A stretch of DNA of 64,000 nt, from contig DTTX01000034.1 of the NCBI GenBank assembly GCA_012964435.1, positions 96,005 through 160,004 on the forward strand. Reading direction: 5' to 3'. The notes beneath the pieces are model-generated. The model searched no databases, was not told where the DNA came from, and was given only the letters and a program-made list of their open reading frames with translations. Shown piece by piece: positions 38,814 to 48,096 of the stretch. A program made the position numbers and the translations under genes. The DNA is from Mesonia sp. GTDB lineage: Bacteria > Bacteroidota > Bacteroidia > Flavobacteriales > Flavobacteriaceae. Each line of letters starts with the position of its first letter. Position 1 is the first letter of the stretch.

Positions 38814-40241
38814 ATGAGTAAAACTGCTGAATCAGTTTGGGAAAATTGCCTGTCTTTTATTCAGGACAATATTACTCCCCAAGCCTACAAGACCTGGTTT
38901 CAACCCATCAAAGCAGTTAAACTCACCGATAACGCTTTAAGTATACAAGTCCCTTCTAAATTTTTCTATGAATGGTTAGAAGAACACTACGTTAAATTGT
39001 TAAAGGTATCTTTAACTAAAGAATTAGGAGAAAAGGCAAAATTAGTGTATGTTATCAAGATGGAAAACACCTATGGTAACAAGCAACCTTTTACCGAAAA
39101 AATACCAAGTTCGCAACGCAGCAATGTCTCTTCGCAAGAAGTAGATGTTCCGTTAAAAAATAAAAGTCCGGAGTTAAAAAATCCGTTCATTATTCCTGGT
39201 ATTCGAAATGTAAAGATCGACTCTCAACTTAACCCTAATTATAGTTTCGATAATTTCTTAGAAGGCGACTCTAACCGACTGGCAAGATCTGCAGGTTTAG
39301 CAGTTTCTAACCGTCCCGGCGGTACATCTTTTAACCCGTTATTGGTTTTTGGTGGTGTTGGTTTAGGTAAAACTCACCTTGCTCACGCAATTGGTGTAGA
39401 AATTAAAGATAAATATCCTGAGAAAACAGTTCTTTATATTTCTGCTGAAAAATTTACGCAACAATATATTGAATCGGTTAAGAAGAATAATAGAAACGAT
39501 TTTATTCATTTCTATCAAATTATAGATGTATTGATCGTTGATGATATTCAGTTATTATCAGGTAAGGCAGGAACGCAAGATGTATTCTTCCATATTTTCA
39601 ATCACTTACATCAAAACGGAAAGCAAGTAATTTTAACTAGTGATAAAGCGCCGGTAGATATGCAAGATATCGAGCAGCGTTTACTATCTCGTTTTAAATG
39701 GGGGCTTTCTGCAGAATTACAACATCCAGATTTTGAAACACGTATTTCTATTATCAAAAACAAATTGTATAGAGACGGTGTCGAAATGCCGGAAGAGATC
39801 ATTGAATATTTAGCAAATAACATTAAAACAAATATTCGTGAATTAGAAGGTGCCATTATTTCGTTAATCGCACATTCTTCTTTCAACAAAAAAGATATTA
39901 CGTTAGATCTAGCAAAAAAGATCGTTGAAAATTACGTTAAGAATACCAAGAAAGAAGTTTCTATAGAATACATTCAAAAAGTAGTAAGTGATTACTTCCA
40001 AATGGATGTTGAAACTTTACAATCGAAGACCAGAAAACGTCATATTGTTCAAGCAAGACAATTAGCTATGTTCTTTGCTAAAAAGTTAACCAAAGCTTCT
40101 TTAGCGAGTATTGGTACACAAATCGGCAAACGCGATCACGCAACGGTTTTACACGCTTGTAAAACGGTAAATAACTTATCGACCACCGATAAGCAGTTTA
40201 AAAAGTTTGTAGAAGATCTTAATAAAAAACTTACCCTATAA
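38814..40241 (+). CDS. dnaA: Chromosomal replication initiator DnaA
   Basis: DnaA binds DnaA boxes and opens the origin. The 475-residue product has N-terminal domain I (WENCLSFIQDNITPQAYKTW), AAA+ Walker A GGVGLGKTHLAHAIG, Walker B LIVDDIQLLSG, and the C-terminal DNA-binding domain IV with signature GKRDHATVLHACKT. Length is typical. No clear consensus DnaA boxes are visible in the 213-base region upstream, so the origin is not placed here. The LMW phosphatase gene starts 2 bases downstream. Confidence 0.98.
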   Translation: MSKTAESVWENCLSFIQDNITPQAYKTWFQPIKAVKLTDNALSIQVPSKFFYEWLEEHYVKLLKVSLTKELGEKAKLVYVIKMENTYGNKQPFTEKIPSSQRSNVSSQEVDVPLKNKSPELKNPFIIPGIRNVKIDSQLNPNYSFDNFLEGDSNRLARSAGLAVSNRPGGTSFNPLLVFGGVGLGKTHLAHAIGVEIKDKYPEKTVLYISAEKFTQQYIESVKKNNRNDFIHFYQIIDVLIVDDIQLLSGKAGTQDVFFHIFNHLHQNGKQVILTSDKAPVDMQDIEQRLLSRFKWGLSAELQHPDFETRISIIKNKLYRDGVEMPEEIIEYLANNIKTNIRELEGAIISLIAHSSFNKKDITLDLAKKIVENYVKNTKKEVSIEYIQKVVSDYFQMDVETLQSKTRKRHIVQARQLAMFFAKKLTKASLASIGTQIGKRDHATVLHACKTVNNLSTTDKQFKKFVEDLNKKLTL

Positions 40242-40243
40242 TT

Positions 40244-40702
40244 ATGAAGACAAAAGTGTTAATGGTTTGCTTAGGTAATATTTGCCGATCACCATTGGCA
40301 GAAGGTCTTCTTAAATCTAAAGTTAATCCAGAAGAGGTTTTTGTAGATTCTGCAGGAACCTCTAATTATCATATTGGCGATGCGCCCGACCCAAGATCGG
40401 TTTCTGTAGCACATAAATACGGCATAGATATTACCGATCAATTAGGACGACAATTAAAAGTTGAAGATTTTGATACCTTCGACTTTATTTATGCTATGGA
40501 TAATTCTAATTATAGAAATATATTAGAGTTAGCGCGAAATGATGAAGATAGAAAAAAAGTTTCTCTTATCTTAGATAAGATCTTTCCCGGAGACGAGGCA
40601 GCGGTGCCAGATCCTTACCAAGGTGGCTATCACGGCTTTGAGAATGTCTACAATATGTTAGATGAAGCTACCGATATTATCGCAAAAGAATTAAACAAAT
40701 AG
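40244..40702 (+). CDS. Low-molecular-weight protein tyrosine phosphatase
   Basis: This 152-residue enzyme has the LMW-PTP P-loop VCLGNICRSPLAEG (C-x5-R-S) at the N-terminus and the catalytic DPYQGG near the C-terminus, with the aromatic DNSNYRN segment in between. It dephosphorylates phosphotyrosine proteins and often partners a polysaccharide-export kinase; none is seen here. It begins 2 bases after dnaA, so it is probably co-transcribed with it. Confidence 0.93.
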   Translation: MKTKVLMVCLGNICRSPLAEGLLKSKVNPEEVFVDSAGTSNYHIGDAPDPRSVSVAHKYGIDITDQLGRQLKVEDFDTFDFIYAMDNSNYRNILELARNDEDRKKVSLILDKIFPGDEAAVPDPYQGGYHGFENVYNMLDEATDIIAKELNK

Positions 40703-40710
40703 TTTTTTCA

Positions 40711-40718
40711 TATCTTTA
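40711..40718 (+). promoter_or_regulatory. Near-match -7 element before the sugar dehydrogenase gene
   Basis: TATCTTTA, one mismatch to TAnnTTTG, 20 bases before the ATG. No clear -33 element. Confidence 0.3.
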
Positions 40719-40738
40719 AGAGCATCAATCTCTTAATT

Positions 40739-42103
40739 ATGAAAAAGTTATCCTTACTTCTGTTTTTACTTTCTTTTTATATCAGTTTTTCTCAACAAAT
40801 CGATATCCAACAAATTGCAACCGGTTTTACAGCTCCGTTAAACATCCAGAACGCTGGTGACGATCGATTATTTATCGTTGAACAAGGCGGAGTCATAAAA
40901 ATCATCGAAAACAATAATACAATCACTACTCCATTTTTAGATATTTCATCACAAGTTTCCAGCACCGGTGAACGCGGTTTATTAGGCTTGGCATTTCATC
41001 CCGACTACACAAACAATGGAAGATTTTTCGTGTATTATTCAGACAACAACGGAGATTCTGTTTTATCTGAATTTGAATTGAGTAATAATGTAAATATAGC
41101 CGATGCGACTTCTGAAACGGTTTTATTAACTATTTCGCAACCCTTCAGCAATCACAATGGTGGTTGTATTGCTTTTGGAGCAGACGGAATGCTTTACGTT
41201 GCAACCGGTGATGGCGGAAGCGGTGGCGACCCGAACGATAATGCACAAAATTTAAATTCTCTTTTAGGAAAGTTATTGCGTTTAGATATAGACATTGCTG
41301 CTCCATACATTCCTTCAGATAATCCGTATCTAAACGATACGAATGCTTTAGATGAAATTTGGGCTTACGGACTAAGAAATCCTTGGAAGTTTTCGTTTGA
41401 CAGCACCTCCGGAAATATTTGGATTGCCGATGTCGGTCAAAATGCAATTGAAGAAATTAATAATACGATTAACACAGCAGGTTTAAATTATGGTTGGCGT
41501 TGTTATGAAGGTAGTAGCGTTTATAACAACTCCGGGAATTGCCCGCCTACTAACGATCTGGTTTTTCCGTTTGCAGAGTATACGCATAATTCTTCCGGAA
41601 TTTCTAAATGTTCAGTAACGGGCGGTTTTGTGTATCGAGGTTCAGAATTTTCTAATTTGATAGGACAATATTTATTTGCAGATTTTTGTAGTGATGAAAT
41701 CGGTTTGGTCGATGCTTCCGGAAACATCACGTATTTTGGACCTTTCAGCGGAAATAATTTTTCTTCCTTCGGAATAGACAATCAAAACAATCTATATGTC
41801 GCCGGCATTTCTAGCGGAAACATTTACAAAGTGGTCGATAGTAATCTAGCTACAGAAGATTTCAGTAAAAATTCAGTGGCAATATTCCCGAATCCTTCCG
41901 AAGAACATATAATTAATTTTACTGCGGAAGAGATTATTCAACAAATAGAAATTTTCTCGCTACAAGGGCAATTAATTAGAAAAGATTCAGTTCATACTTC
42001 TACAGGAAATATTAATCTTCAAACTTTGACTGCTGGTATTTATTTAGTAAAATTGACAAACCTAAGTGAACAAGCTACTATTAAGCGATTAATTATTCAA
42101 TAA
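40739..42103 (+). CDS. Secreted PQQ-dependent sugar dehydrogenase with T9SS sorting domain
   Basis: This 454-residue protein has a signal peptide (LSLLLFLLSFYISFSQ), then a six-blade beta-propeller of the soluble aldose sugar dehydrogenase family: GFTAPLNIQNAG, ERGLLGLAFHPDY, FSNHNGGCIAFG, ATGDGGSGGDPNDNAQN, WAYGLRNPWKFSF and WIADVGQNAIEEIN. The last about 80 residues are a type IX sorting domain (VAIFPNPSEEH to RLIIQ). It would oxidise sugars at the cell surface using PQQ. PQQ synthesis genes are not in the window. Confidence 0.9.
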   Translation: MKKLSLLLFLLSFYISFSQQIDIQQIATGFTAPLNIQNAGDDRLFIVEQGGVIKIIENNNTITTPFLDISSQVSSTGERGLLGLAFHPDYTNNGRFFVYYSDNNGDSVLSEFELSNNVNIADATSETVLLTISQPFSNHNGGCIAFGADGMLYVATGDGGSGGDPNDNAQNLNSLLGKLLRLDIDIAAPYIPSDNPYLNDTNALDEIWAYGLRNPWKFSFDSTSGNIWIADVGQNAIEEINNTINTAGLNYGWRCYEGSSVYNNSGNCPPTNDLVFPFAEYTHNSSGISKCSVTGGFVYRGSEFSNLIGQYLFADFCSDEIGLVDASGNITYFGPFSGNNFSSFGIDNQNNLYVAGISSGNIYKVVDSNLATEDFSKNSVAIFPNPSEEHIINFTAEEIIQQIEIFSLQGQLIRKDSVHTSTGNINLQTLTAGIYLVKLTNLSEQATIKRLIIQ

Positions 42104-42115
42104 TCATTAAGTTTC

Positions 42116-42853
42116 ATGTCTAATAGCATTCAGCAAGAATTTAAAACCGGAAAATTATACCTCATCCCTAACGATTTAGGAGGTTCTGCCCCGCTTGAAG
42201 TTTTACCTTTAAGCGTAAAAAAGAAGATTGAAGATATAGACGATTATATTGTTGAAAATGAAAAAACGGCAAGACGGTTCATCAAAAAAATGGTTCCCGG
42301 TAAATCGCAACCCTCTTTAAACTTCAGCATTATTAACAAATACACGAAACCTGAAGATCTACCAGAATTTTTAGCAGCTTGTTTAGAAGGTAAAGATATG
42401 GGCGTAATTAGTGAAGCCGGTTGCCCGGGTATTGCAGATCCCGGTGCTGATGTTGTAAAATTGGCACATTCAAAAAATATTAGAGTAATACCACTTGTGG
42501 GACCTTCTTCTATTTTTCTTACCTTAATGAGCAGCGGACTTAATGGTCAAAATTTTGCCTTTAACGGTTATTTGCCTATTGATAAAGCTGAACGTAAAAA
42601 TGCGATTAAAAAATTAGAACGTACTTCATTAGAACTTAATCAAGCACAGATTTTTATTGAAACCCCTTATCGTAATGAGAAATTTTTAGAAGATCTATTA
42701 CAAACCTTACAGCAACAAACTACACTTTGTATTGGTTGTGAAGTTACCCAAGCTTCTGAAGCAATTTTAACTCGAACCGTACAAGAATGGAAAAAAATTA
42801 AAACCGACTTACATAAAAAGCCGTGTATTTTTATTTTTCAGAAAGAGCAGTAA
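42116..42853 (+). CDS. Tetrapyrrole methylase-fold SAM-dependent methyltransferase (RsmI-like)
   Basis: This 245-residue protein has a methylase fold related to RsmI, which 2-O-methylates C1402 of 16S rRNA. Visible are YLIPNDLGG near the start, the VISEAGCPGIADPGADVVK core, VPLVGPSS-type loop (VIPLVGPSSIFLTLMSSG) and FIETPYRNEKF. The N-terminus differs from canonical RsmI (LGGSAPLEVLP replaces the usual leader), as in a Bacteroidota paralogue group, so I give no gene symbol. Its end overlaps the convergent next gene by 23 bases. Confidence 0.87.
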   Translation: MSNSIQQEFKTGKLYLIPNDLGGSAPLEVLPLSVKKKIEDIDDYIVENEKTARRFIKKMVPGKSQPSLNFSIINKYTKPEDLPEFLAACLEGKDMGVISEAGCPGIADPGADVVKLAHSKNIRVIPLVGPSSIFLTLMSSGLNGQNFAFNGYLPIDKAERKNAIKKLERTSLELNQAQIFIETPYRNEKFLEDLLQTLQQQTTLCIGCEVTQASEAILTRTVQEWKKIKTDLHKKPCIFIFQKEQ

Positions 42854-43529
42854 AATAATTGTTTAATTGTGGCACTTTGGCTTTGGCTTTTCGGTTAGGT
42901 TCAACAAAAGAAGTATCGTAACCTTTAAATCTTTTCAAGTAATATTTTATACTTGTACCAAAAGCATCAGAGAAAGTATCTGCTCCGCCACTGCGTAAAA
43001 ATTTCTTTACACTACCCGGTCCTGCTAAATGTGCAGCTGCTAAAATACCAGACTCTGTTACTTCTACTCCACCAATGGTGTGACCAACATACCATTTAAT
43101 ATCGCGACGAAGAATCCACTTATTTCGAGAAGCGTTCGCATAAAATGCTGCTTCTTGCAGTGCAGGATTATTTAAAAAGTCTTTGGTATCGTAAATACCG
43201 ATCAATTTTAATGTACCTCGACCAAATTGATATTTTCCTAAATAACCAAATTGATTGATCACATTATAATTACCTCCAGATTCTTTAAAAGCGATCGCTT
43301 CTTTAAATCCTAGATAACTTTTTTTAAGAACAGGATAAACAACATCGTCTATCAATAAACTATCTTCAGTTTTTACGCTATAGTATTCCGGTAAATTATC
43401 GGTCGTAACACTCGCGATAATTGCTTCTTCTTTATTAGAGAATCCTGATAGAAGGAAAATTCCCGTTAAGATCGGCACAGCTAATATTTTCGTAAAACTT
43501 CTTCTCAATACACTAAGTTTAAAAGACAC
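42831..43529 (-). CDS. Exported lytic-transglycosylase-like protein
   Basis: This 232-residue protein has an N-terminal export signal or membrane anchor (about 12-30). It then carries a lysozyme-fold segment typical of transglycosylases: FKEAIAFKESGGNYNV (candidate catalytic Glu in KESGG), GYLGKYQFGRGTLKLIG and AAHLAGPGSVKKFL. It is expected to cleave or remodel peptidoglycan in the periplasm. The C-terminus overlaps the convergent methyltransferase gene by 23 bases. It is read from the promoter at 43565. Confidence 0.8.
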   Translation of the reverse strand: MSFKLSVLRRSFTKILAVPILTGIFLLSGFSNKEEAIIASVTTDNLPEYYSVKTEDSLLIDDVVYPVLKKSYLGFKEAIAFKESGGNYNVINQFGYLGKYQFGRGTLKLIGIYDTKDFLNNPALQEAAFYANASRNKWILRRDIKWYVGHTIGGVEVTESGILAAAHLAGPGSVKKFLRSGGADTFSDAFGTSIKYYLKRFKGYDTSFVEPNRKAKAKVPQLNNYFTALSEK

Positions 43530-43826
43530 TTTTTAACAAAGCTTCTGTCTTTAAATTCGCGGGGCAAATATAGACTATTTTTAAATGCAGAAACAAATTC
43601 GTTGTTAAATTATTCCCAAGGCTATAAACCCCCATAAATTACTGTATTTCAACACTTAATATTTTCACAAAATTGAACAATCACGATAGGTTTTAATGTT
43701 AATGAAAGCTAAAAGACGTCAAATAATCAAATTATAACGACAATTTTTTTAGCTAAAGTTTATGATTTTCATCAAAAATTAATCTCAAAATTAGGCTTTA
43801 AAATGTATCTTTAAACCCAAAAAAAT
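43530..43826. other. 297-base divergent promoter region
   Basis: AT-rich region between the transglycosylase-like gene and the TonB receptor gene. It holds the minus-strand promoter at 43565 and a weaker plus-strand TATCTTTA at 43806-43813. Nothing else recognised. Confidence 0.6.
43565..43597 (-). promoter_or_regulatory. Promoter of the transglycosylase-like gene
   Basis: Minus strand TATATTTG (43565-43572), a perfect -7, with TTTG (43594-43597) 21 bases upstream as -33 element. It lies 35 bases before the start codon. Confidence 0.55.
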
Positions 43827-46202
43827 ATGCCAAAAATTCAATACATTTTTCTCATTAGCATAATGAGTTTTTTTAGCCTTATCGTTTCTGGTCAAGAAAA
43901 TTTTAAAGTCGATGGTTATATTTTAGATGCAGATTCGAATTTACCTGTAAGCGATGCCAATATTTTTATTGCTGAATTAAACAAAGGTGCAACGACCAAC
44001 GAAAAGGGTTATTTTTCATTTATACTTCCTCCCGGAAAATATTCTCTTCTAATCACTTATATAGGTTACCAAGAATTAAACAAAGAAATTTTAATAAATA
44101 AAAACAGATCTATAACTATTAGTCTTCATAATGTTACCGAAAGTTTAGATGAAGTAATTCTTCAACAGCAAAAAAATAAAAAATCTAGGCAAGAACTTAC
44201 GATGAGCGTTAATAAGCTTGATGCAGAAACTATTAATAAAATTCCTACCGTTCTTGGTGAAAAAGACGTGATAAAATCGTTACTACTATTGCCGGGTGTT
44301 ACGAACTCCGGTGAAGGCTCCGGGAGTATTAATGTGCGCGGTGGTGCGGGCGACCAAAATTTAGTCTTGCTCGACGATGCATTACTTTTTAATGAGTCGC
44401 ACTTATTTGGTTTCTTTTCAATTTTTAATCCCGATGCTGTTTCTAGTTTAGAACTTTACAAAGGCGGTATACCGAGTAATTATGGAGGGAGAGCATCTTC
44501 TGTGATCGATATCACGCAAAAAACCGGAAGTGTAAATGACTTTAAAGGTAATGGTGGTATTGGTGTAGTAAGTAGCAGGCTTCTATTAGAAGGCCCTATT
44601 AGTAAAGGTAAAAGTTCATTTTTAGTAGCGGGAAGAACTTCTTATGCACATTTATTTCTTCAACTTATTGATAATCCTAATTCTGCATATTTCTACGATT
44701 TAAATACAAAACTTAATTTTCTGATAAACGAAAACAATACTTTAAATATTTCGGGATATTTTGGTAGAGATGTTTTTAATATAAATGAGACTTTTAAAAA
44801 TACTTACGGAAATGCTCTATTCAATCTAAACTGGGATCATCAATTCTCTTCAAGCTTAAGCTCAGATCTATCACTTATCTATTCTGATTATTATTTTGGA
44901 CTCACTTTAGATTTTATAGGCTTTAATTGGAATAGCGGTATCGATAATTTTAATTTAAAATATCAACTCGATCATCTAATTTCAGATCAAGTGAGCTTAA
45001 ATTATGGTTTGCAGAGTATTTATTACCAAATAAATCCCGGTTATATAGAACCCTCTAGAGAAAATTCGGGTATTGAGCAAGATCAACTCACCAAAAAATA
45101 CGCTGTTGAAAATTCTTTATTTATTCAAGCGAATCAAACTTTAGGGAAGTTTCAGATTAATTATGGATTGCGACTTAATCAATTTTTAAGATTAGGTCAA
45201 GATGAAATTAATGTATACGAAAATGATAATCCGTTACTATTTAATGATCAATTCCAGATCTACGAGAGTGCTCCCATCGCTTCAACCTATGCTGCTTCAA
45301 AAAATGAAATCACAGAGAGTTTTGTGAATTTAGAACCTCGCTTTTCAATTTCATATGAATTGAATGAGAATGAAATCGTAAAATTCAACTATCAAAATAT
45401 CAATCAGTATATGCATTTGTTGTCAAATTCAGATGCTCCTACTCCACTTGACATTTGGACTCCAAGCGGAAAATACATTCAACCTCAGCGTGCTCATCAA
45501 ATTTCTTTGGGTTATGCTAAAGATTATTCAGATAACACTTACTCTTTAGAAACAGAAACCTTTTACAAAACGGTAAAAAATCGAATTGACTATGTAGACG
45601 GAGCAGAACTAATTGCGAACAATGCTATTGAACAAGTTATTTTGAATGGAGAATCTAGAGCTTATGGTTTAGAAGTTCTTTTCAGAAAAAATAAAGGAAA
45701 ATTTACAGGCTGGCTTGCCTACACATTATCTAAAAGCGAACAACGTACGCCGGGAAGAACACCCAATGAACCGGGCATTAATAATGGAGATTGGTACAAT
45801 ACCGGGTGGGATAAAACGCACGATATATCGTTAGTTGGCAGTTACGATTACAGTAAAAAATGGTCTTTTAACGCAAGTTTTGTTTATCAAACCGGAAGAC
45901 CGACAACCTACCCATTGTCGTATTATGAATTTCAGGGTTTAAATGTGCCTAATTACGGAAAAAGAAATAGTGATCGTTTACCGGCGTTTCATCACTTAGA
46001 TATTTCGGCAACGCTAACTCCGAACAAAAATAAAAACAGGAATTGGAAAACAGAATGGGTATTTAGCATTTACAATTTATACAATCGTAAAAACGCTGCT
46101 TCTATTAACTTTTCTAAAAATGATGATACCGGCCGTAACGAGGCAACTCGTTTAGCAGTTTTTGGGATTATCCCATCGATTTCTTATAACTTTAAATTTT
46201 AA
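43827..46202 (+). CDS. TonB-dependent receptor with carboxypeptidase-like N-terminal domain
   Basis: This 791-residue outer-membrane receptor has a signal peptide (about 1-22), a CarboxypepD_reg-like domain (about 27-105: VDGYILDADSNLPVSDANIFI) and a plug domain with LLLLPGVTNSGEGSGSINVRGG and LYKGGIPSNYGGRASSV. A 22-strand-type barrel follows, ending in an aromatic YNFKF. It is paired with a DUF4249 lipoprotein starting one base after its stop, a common Bacteroidota import couple. The substrate is unknown. A weak TATCTTTA lies 13 bases before the start. Confidence 0.93.
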   Translation: MPKIQYIFLISIMSFFSLIVSGQENFKVDGYILDADSNLPVSDANIFIAELNKGATTNEKGYFSFILPPGKYSLLITYIGYQELNKEILINKNRSITISLHNVTESLDEVILQQQKNKKSRQELTMSVNKLDAETINKIPTVLGEKDVIKSLLLLPGVTNSGEGSGSINVRGGAGDQNLVLLDDALLFNESHLFGFFSIFNPDAVSSLELYKGGIPSNYGGRASSVIDITQKTGSVNDFKGNGGIGVVSSRLLLEGPISKGKSSFLVAGRTSYAHLFLQLIDNPNSAYFYDLNTKLNFLINENNTLNISGYFGRDVFNINETFKNTYGNALFNLNWDHQFSSSLSSDLSLIYSDYYFGLTLDFIGFNWNSGIDNFNLKYQLDHLISDQVSLNYGLQSIYYQINPGYIEPSRENSGIEQDQLTKKYAVENSLFIQANQTLGKFQINYGLRLNQFLRLGQDEINVYENDNPLLFNDQFQIYESAPIASTYAASKNEITESFVNLEPRFSISYELNENEIVKFNYQNINQYMHLLSNSDAPTPLDIWTPSGKYIQPQRAHQISLGYAKDYSDNTYSLETETFYKTVKNRIDYVDGAELIANNAIEQVILNGESRAYGLEVLFRKNKGKFTGWLAYTLSKSEQRTPGRTPNEPGINNGDWYNTGWDKTHDISLVGSYDYSKKWSFNASFVYQTGRPTTYPLSYYEFQGLNVPNYGKRNSDRLPAFHHLDISATLTPNKNKNRNWKTEWVFSIYNLYNRKNAASINFSKNDDTGRNEATRLAVFGIIPSISYNFKF

Positions 46203-46203
46203 T

Positions 46204-47001
46204 ATGAAAAAGCTACTATATCTTCTATTACTAATTACCTGCTATGCTTGTGAAGATGTGATCGACCTCGATCTAAATACTGAAGAACCGCGTGTAGTTA
46301 TAGAAGCAACCGGAATACAAAATCAAGACAGTGATCGTGGTATTGTAAATGCCAGAATTTCTAAAACCGTACCTTATTACTCAGAAAATATTGAATATTA
46401 TAGTGATGCTGAAATTAATGTTCGCGTAAACGATTCAATTTATCAATTGACATTTTTAGAGAATTCATCTTATTTTACAGACACTTTACCTATGCTCTAT
46501 GATGCCGATTATGAATTAGAAATTATATTTGAAAACGAAACTTACACCTCGACCACTCAACTTTTTAAAAGTGTTCCTATAGATTATGTTGAACAAACCA
46601 ATAATGCGATCGATGAAAATTTCATCAGTATAAATGCTTATTTTACAGATCCTGTGGAAGAAGAAAATTTTTATTTTTTTGAATTCTATTCTGAAGAAAT
46701 TGGCGTAATAACCGATAGTACTGATGATGAACTTTTTAATGGCAATCAAATTTCTACCTTTTATGCCGATGAATTTGAAACAGGAGATCAAATAACTATA
46801 ACTATACAAGGAGTAAGTGAACAGTTTGAAAATTTTTATTCAATTTTAAGCAGTCAAGTTGGAGAAAATGGTGGTAATCCTTTTGCCGCAAATCCAGCCT
46901 CAGTTCGCGGAAATATTATTAATGAAAATAACCCGGAAAATTATGCGTTTGGTTATTTTAGAATGTCACAAAAGTACAGTCTTGTTTATACAGTTGAATA
47001 A
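46204..47001 (+). CDS. DUF4249 family lipoprotein (partner of the TonB receptor)
   Basis: This protein has a lipoprotein signal (LLYLLLLITCYACEDVI, lipobox CYAC) followed by beta-rich extracellular domains, with DLDLNTEEPRVVIEATG typical of DUF4249. The open frame extends upstream to 46162 inside the receptor gene, but the signal peptide fixes the start at ATG 46204, one base after the receptor stop, giving 265 residues. It probably caps the receptor like a SusD-type partner, though DUF4249 is a separate family. It shares one base with the murQ start. Confidence 0.88.
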   Translation: MKKLLYLLLLITCYACEDVIDLDLNTEEPRVVIEATGIQNQDSDRGIVNARISKTVPYYSENIEYYSDAEINVRVNDSIYQLTFLENSSYFTDTLPMLYDADYELEIIFENETYTSTTQLFKSVPIDYVEQTNNAIDENFISINAYFTDPVEEENFYFFEFYSEEIGVITDSTDDELFNGNQISTFYADEFETGDQITITIQGVSEQFENFYSILSSQVGENGGNPFAANPASVRGNIINENNPENYAFGYFRMSQKYSLVYTVE

Positions 47002-47825
47002 TGGAGAAAGATTTTATTAAAACCACAGAACAATCATCGCTCTATAACGATCTTGAGCAAATGGATGTAAATACACTGTTAAAAAACATTAATCGTGAAG
47101 ACCAAAAAGTAGCTTTAGACGTAGAAAAAAAACTTCCTCAAATTGAAGCTTTAACACAAAAAACCGCAGAGCAACTTAAAAACGGCGGACGCTTATTTTA
47201 TATTGGCGCAGGAACAAGCGGAAGATTAGGTATTCTAGACGCCAGTGAATGCCCGCCAACATTTGGAGTATCTGCAGATTTAGTAATTGGTATTATTGCA
47301 GGTGGAGATCACGCTATTCGAAACGCTGTTGAAAATGCTGAAGATCACGAATTACAAGGTTGGGAAGATTTAAAGAAACATAAAATCTCTTCAAAAGATA
47401 TTGTTATTGGTATTGCTGCCTCTGGAACAACTCCTTATGTCATAAAAGCGCTAGAAAAGTGTAATAAAGAAAATATACCGACCGGTTGCATAACTTGTAA
47501 TGAAAATTCACCATTAGCACGAACAGCTCAATTTCCTGTAGAAGTTGTAGTAGGACCAGAATTTGTAACCGGAAGTTCTCGAATGAAAGCAGGAACCGCT
47601 CAAAAAATGGTATTGAATATGCTTACGACTACGACGATGATTCAACTTGGCAGAGTAAAAGGCAATCGAATGGTCGATATGCAATTGAGCAATCAAAAAC
47701 TCGTAGATCGCGGTACAAAAATGATTCAAGAAGAAATTGATATTGATTATGAGGAAGCTAAAAAAGCTTTACAAAAATATGGAAGCGTTCGCGAAGCGAT
47801 AAAAAATTTAATTAAAAATGACTAA
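47001..47825 (+). CDS. murQ: N-acetylmuramic acid 6-phosphate etherase
   Basis: MurQ cleaves the lactyl ether of MurNAc-6-phosphate to give GlcNAc-6-phosphate in cell-wall recycling. This 274-residue protein has the SIS-domain signature RLFYIGAGTSGRLGILDASE, ECPPTFG, GIAASGTTPYVIKAL and VVGPEFVTGSSRMKAGTAQK. It is linked by a one-base overlap to the DUF4249 gene and by an 8-base overlap to the DUF6095 gene. Context hints that the receptor pair may bring in peptidoglycan fragments, but this is inference. Confidence 0.95.
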   Translation: MEKDFIKTTEQSSLYNDLEQMDVNTLLKNINREDQKVALDVEKKLPQIEALTQKTAEQLKNGGRLFYIGAGTSGRLGILDASECPPTFGVSADLVIGIIAGGDHAIRNAVENAEDHELQGWEDLKKHKISSKDIVIGIAASGTTPYVIKALEKCNKENIPTGCITCNENSPLARTAQFPVEVVVGPEFVTGSSRMKAGTAQKMVLNMLTTTTMIQLGRVKGNRMVDMQLSNQKLVDRGTKMIQEEIDIDYEEAKKALQKYGSVREAIKNLIKND

Positions 47826-48042
47826 AAGAACCAACAAAGAAGTTTTAGGTAAAGGCATTAGATATCTGGCCGGAGCATTACCCACAATTTTTATAGGACC
47901 TTCTATTTTATATTCTGCATTTCATAACAAAGAACATCCTTTATATATCGCAGTGCTTATTTTAGGAATAGTAGTCTGCGCATTAGCCATATTTTTAATA
48001 TTTAAAGGAATAAGTACTTTAATGAAAGCTTTATTTGATTAA
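47818..48042 (+). CDS. DUF6095 family small membrane protein
   Basis: This 74-residue protein has two predicted helices (about 17-33 and 43-64) separated by a short FHNKEHP loop and matches the Flavobacteriia family DUF6095 in size and composition. Function is unknown. Its ATG overlaps the end of murQ by 8 bases and the gene ends at the strong bidirectional terminator, so it is the last gene of the receptor-murQ transcript. Confidence 0.8.
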   Translation: MTKRTNKEVLGKGIRYLAGALPTIFIGPSILYSAFHNKEHPLYIAVLILGIVVCALAIFLIFKGISTLMKALFD

Positions 48043-48082
48043 AACAAAACCCCCGCTAATATATTAGCGGGGGTTTTGTTTT
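48041..48082. terminator. Bidirectional terminator between DUF6095 and M48 genes
   Basis: Near-perfect inverted repeat of 20-base arms (48041-48060 and 48063-48082) containing CCCCCGCTAAT/ATTAGCGGGGG with A-rich and T-rich flanks, serving convergent genes. It is the most stable hairpin I see in the window. Confidence 0.92.
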
Positions 48083-48096
48083 AATTTGTTTTTTCT

